A program made the translations under genes and the position numbers. Shown one piece after another: positions 17,085 to 23,675 of a stretch of DNA of 37,286 bases. Origin of the DNA: JAJACP01 sp964350245 (lineage in GTDB: Bacteria; Chlamydiota; Chlamydiia; Chlamydiales; JAAKFR01); assembly GCA_964350245.1 (NCBI GenBank), contig CAYGJC010000020.1:1-37286 (forward strand), given 5' to 3'. Within the stretch, counting starts at the first letter, position 1, and each line of letters starts with the position of its first letter. The notes beneath the pieces were generated by a model. That model did not search any database, was not told the DNA's origin, and was given only the letters and a program-made list of their open reading frames with translations.

Positions 17085-17504
17085 CTAACGTGTGCGAAAT
17101 TCAGTGGTTTGTGTGTAGGCTTCTAGGAAAGCTAACGCAACAGAAGGACACTCTGCGATGATACTCAATAGGTGGGAGCGAGAAAGAGCCAGTAGCGTAA
17201 CCGGCTCTATGCTGCAGACCTCGTAGGTACGCGGTCTCTCGTGAAAGAGCGCCTCGTCTCCAAAAAAATCTCCTGCGTGTAGCTCGGCTAACTGTTGTCC
17301 CACTTTATTCTGGACTAAAACAGAGCCTTCAACGAGGAGATACATGCGCTGGGCATTCTGATCGAGCTGAAAGACTTTTTCTCCCGATTTATGCGTCACT
17401 AGCTCCAAACGATCCGCGATTGTAAGCAGCAAATCAAGGTCAAGCGATCCAAAAAGAGAAGTCTTTTTGAGTAGAAAAGCTTTGTCGATTAAGTTGAGTT
17501 TCAT
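17085..17504 (-). CDS. Cyclic-nucleotide-binding domain protein
   Basis: The 139-residue protein is a single cNMP-binding (CAP_ED) domain with no DNA-binding or kinase domain: KTSLFGSLDLDLLLTIADRLELVTHKSGEKVFQLDQ, then MYLLVEGSVLVQ, the phosphate-binding-cassette region LHAGDFFGDEALFHERPRTYEV, and LLALSRSHLLSI. The cassette has G-E/D-x-x-L but is not a perfect cyclic nucleotide site, so ligand binding is uncertain. It corresponds by position and type to C. trachomatis CT235, annotated as a cAMP-dependent kinase regulatory subunit-like protein. Its ATG overlaps the stop codon of the upstream transporter gene by 4 nt, which suggests the two act together. It may sense a ligand for the transporter. 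Confidence 0.88.
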   Translation of the reverse strand: MKLNLIDKAFLLKKTSLFGSLDLDLLLTIADRLELVTHKSGEKVFQLDQNAQRMYLLVEGSVLVQNKVGQQLAELHAGDFFGDEALFHERPRTYEVCSIEPVTLLALSRSHLLSIIAECPSVALAFLEAYTQTTEFRTR

Positions 17505-20263
17505 ACACTTTCCTCAAGTAATTCAGTGGCAAAATGGTGAAAGATTTCATCGCCTTCATTCAGCTTTTTCCGCAGAATGCTTTTCCAGTCAGGCGTATTC
17601 AGACGCACCTTTAAGCTGATTGAAACAATTTGATCAGCTAGTGAAGGGGAGTGGTGCATGGCATCTAATAGCTGAGTGAGATTGAAGGGGATGCCACCTC
17701 CTTTTAAATACTGTCGAATTTTGTCCTCTGGGCGTCCTTCCTCAATGAGAGGTTCTAGAAGGCTAAAGATGGGCGCTTCACAGGTTTTTTGCAAAGATTC
17801 AATGGCCTGCCCTCGGATTTTTCTGCTCCTGCTACGCAGCGTGAGCGAGAGCACTTCGCTCTCCTCAATTGAACCCGCAACACCTAAGATTTGAATGATA
17901 AAATCGACAATTGAGCGGTATCCGGTTTGCAGGGTTTTGACTAAAATAGAGAGATCTTGCTCAGGAACTTGCTTTTGGATCTCATGTGCGTGGTAGAAAT
18001 AGAAATAGGCGCGATCAATTTCTGAGCGTACAATCGAGATCAGGTGCTGCTTAAGAAGCTTGCGATCGATTTTGCCTAAGATTTTTCCTGCTAACAACCG
18101 GCACCGAACCGGATAGTGATTTTCGCGGGTCAGCTTGAGAAGCGGTTCTAAGAGAGTATTTCCACATGTAACCCCGATGCGCTCCACGACTTTTCGCTCA
18201 CTTGGGCGAAAGTGATGTGAGGCTAAAATCAAGTTTGGAATAGAGTCTGGATCAGAAAATTTTTCAAGAGCCTCTAGGCAAGCGAGACGTAATGTGGCAT
18301 CTGGAGTATAGCGGAGACGGGCCACGATTTTGGCTGCATATTCCTTTAGGTCAGGACGGGCAAGGCGTGCCAACGACTGTGCAGCAGCACGGTTTACATT
18401 AAGTGAGGGATGCTTCAGGTAGGAAAAAAGATGCGGAATATGTGCCGAGTTACCTTCAAAACCGAGTATTTTGAGACCAGAACAGATCTCGACATCTAGC
18501 TTTGAATCAAGAAGTAGGCGGAGTTTATCAGAAGCCAAGGAGTGAAAAGAGGGAAACTGAGCAGCATGAGGGGTGGTCTTGAGTGTTAAGATAGCAGCAG
18601 CGCGTAGTCCCAAATGCTCACTTTTTAAGTCGTGCATGACCTTTTCAGGGCGGTTTAAGCCATGTCTGGCAAAGTAGTAGTGAATAGAACTTTTAATCGC
18701 AGGATGAGGCAACACACACCGCCACCGCTCAAGGCGTTCTAAGACAAGTGGATCTGTGGCCCAGTTACTCTCACTAAACAGTTCAATTGCTTTTAGCTTA
18801 CCGGGCAAACTGAGCTTGCCTAAATGATTAAGAAGACGTGGAAGGACTTTTTTATCCTCAATTTTAAGTAAGTACTCATAAGCCAGTAGCTGCTCTTTTT
18901 CTCCCGTATTTTTCAGTTTAGAAAGGAGAAGAAACTCGGCTTGTTTGCGCTCTTTTTTAGAAAATTGCGCAATCCAGTCCAGTGCCTTTTTCTCAAAGCA
19001 AATCGCATTGGCAACCAGGTTGCGGAAAATAGCGCGCGCATAATGCGTACGTAAGAGGAGCACTACAGCCAGAGCGGCACACGATAAAATGAGGCCTAAA
19101 AAATGCGCTCTGGCCTGAAAAGCAAGAAGCAGAAGGGCTCCGCTAAACATTCCGATGGGTTCAAAAAAGGACTCCACAGATATACGGACTTGGTTTTTAA
19201 TGCGTGTAGGCACTCCTGATATGAGCAGATTGAGGTTGTTGTCATCGAAAGAATAGACCATCCCCTCGCGGGCAATCATTCCAAAAATGGCAATTGGGAG
19301 CGCCTCTTTAATGTTCCAAATTAGAAAAATAGCTAGAAAGAATAGAGGAGCGACAATGATGATATTGTTGATCCCCATTTTTTTCACTAAACGGCTGTAG
19401 AGAAGCATCCCAAAGAGCATATTACCCAGTGAGATCCACATCCCGCACGTCCCGATAAATTCCGTTAAATCGTACTCTCGTCTGTTTTTAAAGGCATGTT
19501 GAAAAGCATCCATGTAGTTGAATTCCGTGACAATGGCAACCACTTGCATCACGAAATAGAACAGAAGTAGGTAGAGAGTGAATCTCGAGCGAAAAATCGT
19601 CTGGACAAGTTGACGTAGTGTGAGGGTAGAGGCTGTATCGGGGTTTTCGCTCGACTCTTCCCAAAGAGGAGAAACCTGGCGCGTAATCAAGTAGATAAAG
19701 GGGAATGAGCCAATCATAAAGGCCGTAAATACAACTAAAAGCCCCTGAACACCTAGTGGTTTCAGTAGAAAGGAAATCATGCCTCCACCTAAAGCATCTC
19801 CCAGGAATGTGATCGAGTTAAAGAGGCAAAAAAAGCGTTTTCCGTCCTGCAGATCGAAATAGAGATCTACAAAAGCCCAATAAACAATGTAGGTCGAGAT
19901 GGGAACAATCCAGCCCGCCACTTTAAAAAGAAACCAGATGGTTTGTGTGTTGCGTGGGAGGAGAAAGAAAAAGGTAAGATTTGCGGCAACCCAAAATCCA
20001 ATCAGGGCGAACAGAAGGTGGCGAATCGGGAGGCGGTTGAGGGCGAAAATCAGGACACCCGAGAGCAAACACATGGAAGCGGCTATGGCTAAATAGGCTC
20101 TTGGAAGCGTTTCAGCACCGACATGCTCTAAGAAAAGCCCTTCTGAGAGAGTAAATGTTCCGTAGCCACCGATGCTCCAGAATAGACCCAAAACAATGAA
20201 CAGTAAGGCCTTTTTCCACTCTCCCGGATAGAGATTAAAAAGTAAGCGAAAAGCTCTTCCCAT
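17501..20263 (-). CDS. MFS/NTT-like membrane transporter fused to HEAT repeats
   Basis: The 920-residue product has two halves. Residues 1-420 contain about twelve hydrophobic helices (for example LLFIVLGLFWSIGGYGTF, IAASMCLLSGVLIFAL, FLGLILSCAALAVVLLL) with an MFS or ATP/ADP-translocase-like layout. Residues 440-900 are alpha-helical repeats of HEAT type, such as ALDWIAQFSKK, LLNHLGKLSLPGKLKAIELF, HLFSYLKHPSLNVNRAAAQSLARL and ILGKIDRKLLKQHLI. A transporter carrying a cytoplasmic HEAT solenoid is characteristic of the chlamydial CT234 family. The substrate is unknown. It is followed by the cNMP-binding protein with a 4-nt overlap. A good promoter (20346-20374) lies about 85 nt upstream. The strong terminator of the Inc-like gene precedes that promoter, so this pair is its own transcription unit. 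Confidence 0.9.
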   Translation of the reverse strand: MGRAFRLLFNLYPGEWKKALLFIVLGLFWSIGGYGTFTLSEGLFLEHVGAETLPRAYLAIAASMCLLSGVLIFALNRLPIRHLLFALIGFWVAANLTFFFLLPRNTQTIWFLFKVAGWIVPISTYIVYWAFVDLYFDLQDGKRFFCLFNSITFLGDALGGGMISFLLKPLGVQGLLVVFTAFMIGSFPFIYLITRQVSPLWEESSENPDTASTLTLRQLVQTIFRSRFTLYLLLFYFVMQVVAIVTEFNYMDAFQHAFKNRREYDLTEFIGTCGMWISLGNMLFGMLLYSRLVKKMGINNIIIVAPLFFLAIFLIWNIKEALPIAIFGMIAREGMVYSFDDNNLNLLISGVPTRIKNQVRISVESFFEPIGMFSGALLLLAFQARAHFLGLILSCAALAVVLLLRTHYARAIFRNLVANAICFEKKALDWIAQFSKKERKQAEFLLLSKLKNTGEKEQLLAYEYLLKIEDKKVLPRLLNHLGKLSLPGKLKAIELFSESNWATDPLVLERLERWRCVLPHPAIKSSIHYYFARHGLNRPEKVMHDLKSEHLGLRAAAILTLKTTPHAAQFPSFHSLASDKLRLLLDSKLDVEICSGLKILGFEGNSAHIPHLFSYLKHPSLNVNRAAAQSLARLARPDLKEYAAKIVARLRYTPDATLRLACLEALEKFSDPDSIPNLILASHHFRPSERKVVERIGVTCGNTLLEPLLKLTRENHYPVRCRLLAGKILGKIDRKLLKQHLISIVRSEIDRAYFYFYHAHEIQKQVPEQDLSILVKTLQTGYRSIVDFIIQILGVAGSIEESEVLSLTLRSRSRKIRGQAIESLQKTCEAPIFSLLEPLIEEGRPEDKIRQYLKGGGIPFNLTQLLDAMHHSPSLADQIVSISLKVRLNTPDWKSILRKKLNEGDEIFHHFATELLEESV

Positions 20264-20345
20264 TCCGGCATACCTTTAGGGGATGTTTACAAGTTGAGAA
20301 TTTGCAAATATCCTGTTAGCTCTTAACAATTTATCAAACAGGAAA

Positions 20346-20374
20346 AGTATACTCTTATGAAAGATTTACTTCAA
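20346..20374 (-). promoter_or_regulatory. Promoter for the MFS-HEAT transporter operon
   Basis: On the minus strand TTGAAG (20374-20369), a 17-nt spacer and TATACT (20351-20346) form a near-consensus vegetative promoter. It lies between the terminator of the upstream Inc-like gene and the transporter start. No other element is visible in the 216-nt gap. Confidence 0.7.
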
Positions 20375-20421
20375 CCGATTCAAAAGTAAATTCTTTTTTA
20401 GAATAGACCCTTTGTGTCCAT

Positions 20422-20451
20422 AAAAAAGGGCATAGTATGCCTACTATGCCC
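20422..20451 (-). terminator. Rho-independent terminator of the Inc-like gene
   Basis: On the minus strand a perfect 10-bp stem (gggcatagta/tactatgccc, arms 20451-20442 and 20437-20428) with a 4-nt loop is followed by six T (20427-20422). It sits about 28 nt after the reconstructed stop codon at 20480, which supports that stop as the true end of the gene. Confidence 0.9.
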
Positions 20452-20479
20452 TAAGTACTTTCCACAAGTGGATGGAAGG

Positions 20480-21537
20480 TTAGGCGTCGCCTTGAGCCTT
20501 TTGTTTACCTCTACTTGCTGCCGCTCCTTGTGCTGGAGGAGGTGGCGCTACTACTGTAGTTGTCGTGGTTGTCGTGGTTGTCGTGGCTGCTGGAGTCCTG
20601 GCTGCCGCAGCCGCTGCTGGTGATAGAGGTGCCGTTGCCGCAGCTGCTGCTGCTCCAGCCCCATCAGTGCTGCTGTCATCACCATCACCGTCGTCGTCGT
20701 CGACATCATCATCAGCTAATCTAGCAGCCGCTTCTGCTGNNNNNNNNNNNNNNNNNNNNNNNNNNNNNNNNNNNNNNNNNNNNNNNNNNNNNNNNNNNNN
20801 NNNNNNNNNNNNNNNNNNNNNNNNNNNNNNNNNNNNNNNTCACCGTCGTCGTCGTCGACATCATCATCAGCTAATCTAGCAGCCGCTTCTGCTGGAGCTG
20901 CTGCAGCTGCTGCACCTCTACCCGGTTGTAAAGCATGAGGGGCAGTGATTGATGCGTGGCCGCGTCCAACAGCGCGTGGCTGTTCACTTGAACGGCTTCT
21001 ATTGTCTAGTCCCTGCTTGACGCCTAAGAGGATTGTGATGATTCCCGCAGCCCCTGCACCTGCTAGTAGTGTATAGAGACCTGTTGTTTGAGTCATGGCA
21101 CCAGCACCTGCCCAGGCAATTTGTAGGTGTCCAAGATAGACGAGAAGGCCGATGACTCCAACGGCGAGTGCTGTCAGTGCCGCCGCTACTACAACCCATT
21201 TCACCGCAGTATTACAGCTAGACCCACTATTACTTTTTTGACGTACACCGGCGCCACCAGCTGCGGGTGTCCCCGGGGTGGGGTAAGGAGTAGGCTGCTG
21301 CTGACCAAGCCTACTAGTAGGTCCTTGACGTCTAAAGCCTCGATCAGCTCGATCAGTAGGAGGTGTTCTAAGTGAACCACCATCACTACTGTGAGCAACC
21401 ACCCTGTGCCCTTCTAGGTTAGGTGCTACAGTTGAGGCATCGCCTCCGCCGCCTCCGCCGCCTCCGCCGCCTCCGCTACGGTCTAAATGAGAACGGTCAC
21501 CGCCCTGTGCGGAACTTGTTGCTGCTGATACTGACAT
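20480..21537 (-). CDS. Putative inclusion membrane protein (IncC/IncB slot), interrupted by a scaffold gap
   Basis: The gene is interrupted by 100 N, but the 55 nt on both sides are identical. Merging them gives one open frame of 300 residues ending at 20480 just before a terminator; read literally, the N run shifts the frame. The product has: an N-terminal tract of about 110 residues rich in S, G, R and P, with eleven glycines; a bilobed hydrophobic domain (about 112-135 VKWVVVAAALTALAVGVIGL and about 148-170 TGLYTLLAGAGAAGIITILLG), the signature of chlamydial Inc proteins; and a low-complexity C-terminus with Ala runs, an Asp-rich patch, nine Thr and PPPP. It lies between the MFS-HEAT and NSS transporter genes, where C. 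trachomatis has incC and incB. Host-facing termini and type III secretion are inferred. The start has a strong AGGAGG box. Confidence 0.75.
20561..20587 (-). repeat. In-frame 9-nt tandem repeat encoding the Thr tract
   Basis: Three copies of tgtcgtggt (last copy with one change) encode part of the nine-threonine tract in the C-terminus of the Inc-like protein. The repeat unit is a multiple of three, so copy-number change would alter length without a frameshift. Confidence 0.8.
20740..20839. other. Assembly gap (100 N) flanked by a 55-nt exact duplicate
   Basis: Exactly 100 N are present. The 55 nt before the gap (20685-20739) and after it (20840-20894) are identical. This is what two contigs sharing one 55-mer look like after scaffolding. 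The true sequence may have no gap at all, or a tandem repeat of unknown copy number. Confidence 0.95.
21442..21477 (-). repeat. In-frame 9-nt tandem repeat encoding poly-Gly
   Basis: Four copies of gcctccgcc (last copy with one change) encode the run of eleven glycines near residues 22-32 of the Inc-like protein. Slippage here would vary the glycine count in steps of three while keeping the frame. Confidence 0.9.
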
Positions 21538-21653
21538 AATATAAACCTCCTAAGGAGTTGTATTGTTAACTTCTCGTTGCCCTCAATTGGCTACATCCCA
21601 TCTTAAGAGGGATGTCCTTCAAAAAAGAGCTAACATATGCTCTGATTGTAAAT

Positions 21654-21682
21654 AGTATATAAAGAATTGAGATTTATCAGAA
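21654..21682 (-). promoter_or_regulatory. Possible promoter of the first Inc-like gene
   Basis: On the minus strand TATACT (21659-21654) is a good -10 box. The hexamer 17 nt upstream is TTCTGA, a poor -35. The leader to the start codon would be about 110 nt and contains a 7-bp hairpin (acatccc/gggatgt around 21593-21616). Confidence 0.35.
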
Positions 21683-21721
21683 TCTTAAAGAATTTTTACA
21701 ACTCTTGGATTCTGGATGTCC

Positions 21722-21853
21722 CCTAAACCTCTCCTAGGATTTACAGGCGAGTGACGGATACAACTGCTGTGCTGAAGACAAGGGTTACCTCCTTGTCGAC
21801 GTGTTTGCGGGCGGTAGATGGCGTATTCCTTTAAATCCTAGGCGAGGTTTAGG
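21722..21853. other. Long inverted repeat, possible structured RNA
   Basis: This covers most of the 311-nt gap between the two Inc-like genes. Arms 21722-21743 and 21832-21853 pair over 22 bp with one mismatch. The 88-nt interior holds a further 7-bp stem (21777-21783 with 21791-21797). There is no T-run on either side, so it is not an ordinary terminator. On the minus strand the stop codon of the second Inc-like gene lies in the first arm. I see no match to SRP RNA, tmRNA or RNase P motifs. Elsewhere in the gap (21538-21721) only the short hairpin and the putative promoter are visible. Confidence 0.6.
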
Positions 21854-22148
21854 TGGCATCAAGGTCTTGAGTCTGCCACTTGTAGTAAAATAGACCGCCG
21901 CTAGCTGCAGCGGTCATCCCACTGCCAAAAAGGGTGAAAAGAGTGGGCTCAAACCCACCTAGAAGAGCCGTAGGAAACATGCCGGCTAGACAGAGTCCGG
22001 AGAGAGCTGCGATAAGACCCGAAATGACCAAAACAACGAGGGAAACAATCTTAACCCAATCGCGCTTTGTGGGCTCAGGTGCGGGCTCAGGTGGCAGTAA
22101 ATCCCCAACATGGACAGATCCATCTCGAAAGGCTTCAATGAGAGACAC
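21849..22148 (-). CDS. Small Inc-like bilobed membrane protein (IncB/IncC slot)
   Basis: The 99-residue protein has an N-terminal tail of about 30 residues including PPEPAPEP, then two closely spaced hydrophobic segments (about 34-57 KIVSLVVLVISGLIAALSGLCL and about 66-90 PTLFTLFGSGMTAAASGGLFYY) and a short polar C-terminus. This bilobed layout and the short length fit small Inc proteins. By position, between the CT234-like and CT231-like transporters, it corresponds to incB/incC of Chlamydiaceae, but sequence homology is not established. It starts at GTG 22148, directly after the stop codon of the TM2-domain gene, so expression depends on translational coupling. Its stop lies inside the first arm of the inverted repeat. 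Confidence 0.75.
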   Translation of the reverse strand: MSLIEAFRDGSVHVGDLLPPEPAPEPTKRDWVKIVSLVVLVISGLIAALSGLCLAGMFPTALLGGFEPTLFTLFGSGMTAAASGGLFYYKWQTQDLDAT

Positions 22149-22358
22149 TTAATCAACCCAGTTGATGTTACGGAATGAGTGGCGTGAGGCAATTAAAATG
22201 ACGTCAATGAGCCACCAAATGCCAAGCCCGCCCCCGGTAAAGAGCTTAAGCAAACCCAGTCCAATATGCCCCATAATGAAGCGGTCGACACCCAACGTAC
22301 CGAAAAACAAAGACATCAGTAGTGTTAAAATCCAGTTGATATTTCTTGGCTCATCCAT
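22149..22358 (-). CDS. TM2-domain membrane protein
   Basis: The 69-residue protein is essentially one TM2 domain: two transmembrane helices joined by a short turn with the motif FFGTLGVDRFIMG, then GLLKLFTGGGLGIWWLIDVILI. The function of TM2 proteins in bacteria is not settled. The frame is open for 26 more codons upstream, but I chose the ATG at 22358 because AAAGAGGAG lies at optimal distance and TM2 proteins begin near this point. It is first in a two-gene unit with the small Inc-like gene (zero spacing). A possible TACAAT -10 box lies a short way upstream. Confidence 0.88.
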   Translation of the reverse strand: MDEPRNINWILTLLMSLFFGTLGVDRFIMGHIGLGLLKLFTGGGLGIWWLIDVILIASRHSFRNINWVD

Positions 22359-22434
22359 TTTGATCACTCCTCTTTCCTTAATTGTACTCAATCTACTATT
22401 TTGGAAAACGGCTAATCTTAACTTGAGGTAGTGC

Positions 22435-23595
22435 ATGCGAGATCCTAGATTGACTAAAATGGCACAAGTAATTGTGAATTATTCTCTTAATGTTCAGTCA
22501 GATGATCGAGTGGTCCTGTCAGGAGAGATAGGAGGGCTGGCGTTGATGGAGGCACTTTATGAGCAGCTGATCATAGCCGGAGCCCATGTCAAAACGACTT
22601 TTCTACCCTCTGAATGGGAAGAGATTTTTTTTAAGCACGCCTCAATCAATCAGCTGCAATACACTTGTCCATTTGCCTTGAATGAAGTGACTCTTTGCGA
22701 TAAGCGAATTCGGGTGATCGGCCCCACAAATACGCGCAACCTCTCTCATGTGGATGCCAAAAAGCAGGCTCTGACGAGTAAGGCGCGTCAACCGATCCTT
22801 TCGAAGGTGTTAACCCGATCGGCTGCAGGGGAGCTCGACTGGGTGGTGACGCTTTGTCCAACTGAAGCAGGTGCCCAGGAAGGAAATATGGGTATTTTGG
22901 ACTATACCGACTTTGTGTTTAAAGCAGCGCATTTGGATGAGGAGGATCCGGTCGCTTTTATGCGGCTGATTGAATCGCGTCAGCAAAAGATCATCGATTA
23001 TATGGAAGGAAAAAAAGAGCTCCATTTTCAGACAGCAGCAGGAACAGATTTGCGCGTGAACATTGAGGGAATGGTGTGGAAAAATTCGTGCGGTAAACGG
23101 AACTACCCCGATGGAGAGGTGTTTACAGGCCCCAACTTAAATAGTGCGGATGGAGGAGTGAACGGTATTGTTAAGTTTACCTTCCCGGCCATCTGGCAGA
23201 ATACCGTTGTGGAGGGTGTGGAACTGAATTTTGAAAAAGGCTCTGTTGTTGAGGCAAGGGCATCGCGGAATGAGTCCTTTTTGCGCGCCATGATTGAACA
23301 AGATGCCGGGGCGTGTAGGCTGGGAGAAATCGCGATTGGGACGAACTACAAAATCAAAGATTTCACACAAAACATTCTTTTCGATGAGAAAATCGGCGGC
23401 ACATTTCATGCAGCTCTGGGAATGGGGTATCCTGAGACGGGGAATACAAACGTTTCGGCACTCCACTGGGACATGATCTGTGATTTGAGAGAAGGGGGGA
23501 CTATTTCGGTAGATGGAGAGGTGATCTCACGAGATGGAAAATTTACCTTTCCCGACTGGCCGGACTCACTTTTCGCCGCCCCCTCGGAGAGCTAG
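22435..23595 (+). CDS. M29-family metallo-aminopeptidase
   Basis: Family M29 aminopeptidases (AmpS/PepS/aminopeptidase T type) remove N-terminal residues from peptides in the cytoplasm with two metal ions. The 386-residue product has normal length. Candidate metal ligands occur in order and context: E228 (NYPDGEVFTGP), E298 (RLGEIAIGTN), H325 (GTFHAALGMGYPETG, with Y332), H344 and D346 (SALHWDMICDL). The ATG at 22435 follows GAGG at short distance. The gene is divergent from the TM2 gene and convergent with the NSS transporter unit, overlapping the MetS-like small gene by 30 nt. Peptide breakdown next to an amino-acid transporter is a plausible functional pairing, but the genes are on opposite strands. 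Confidence 0.92.
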   Translation: MRDPRLTKMAQVIVNYSLNVQSDDRVVLSGEIGGLALMEALYEQLIIAGAHVKTTFLPSEWEEIFFKHASINQLQYTCPFALNEVTLCDKRIRVIGPTNTRNLSHVDAKKQALTSKARQPILSKVLTRSAAGELDWVVTLCPTEAGAQEGNMGILDYTDFVFKAAHLDEEDPVAFMRLIESRQQKIIDYMEGKKELHFQTAAGTDLRVNIEGMVWKNSCGKRNYPDGEVFTGPNLNSADGGVNGIVKFTFPAIWQNTVVEGVELNFEKGSVVEARASRNESFLRAMIEQDAGACRLGEIAIGTNYKIKDFTQNILFDEKIGGTFHAALGMGYPETGNTNVSALHWDMICDLREGGTISVDGEVISRDGKFTFPDWPDSLFAAPSES

Positions 23596-23670
23596 GCACA
23601 ACATCAGACCCAATCCTCCATAGACGGTTCCGAGAACAAAGATCATGGTGCAAACAGTCAGATAAGTCAT
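23566..23670 (-). CDS. MetS-like small subunit of NSS transporter
   Basis: This 34-residue ORF starts 5 nt after the stop codon of the NSS transporter on the same strand. The peptide is a single hydrophobic helix with a glycine-rich centre (MIFVLGTVYGGLGLMLCLAL) and a short basic tail (RGGGEK). It closely follows the pattern of MetS-family small subunits (short N-terminus, hydrophobic helix with WGG or YGG in the middle, LALR-type end), which sit directly downstream of bacterial NSS transporters. In corynebacteria MetS is needed for MetP-type methionine/alanine uptake. Its last 30 nt overlap the end of the M29 aminopeptidase gene on the other strand. No clear Shine-Dalgarno sequence is visible; coupling to the transporter is likely. 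Confidence 0.7.
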   Translation of the reverse strand: MTYLTVCTMIFVLGTVYGGLGLMLCLALRGGGEK

Positions 23671-23675
23671 CCAAA

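Noticed and set aside
20565..20879. Plus-strand alanine/serine-rich reading frame across the N gap
   Set aside because: It is the complement of the low-complexity Inc-like coding region, includes the N run, and lacks a ribosome binding site. The minus-strand reading explains the terminator, start signal and membrane domain.
21442..21477. Tandem repeat as a CRISPR array
   Set aside because: The units are 9 nt, contiguous and without spacers; they simply encode glycine.
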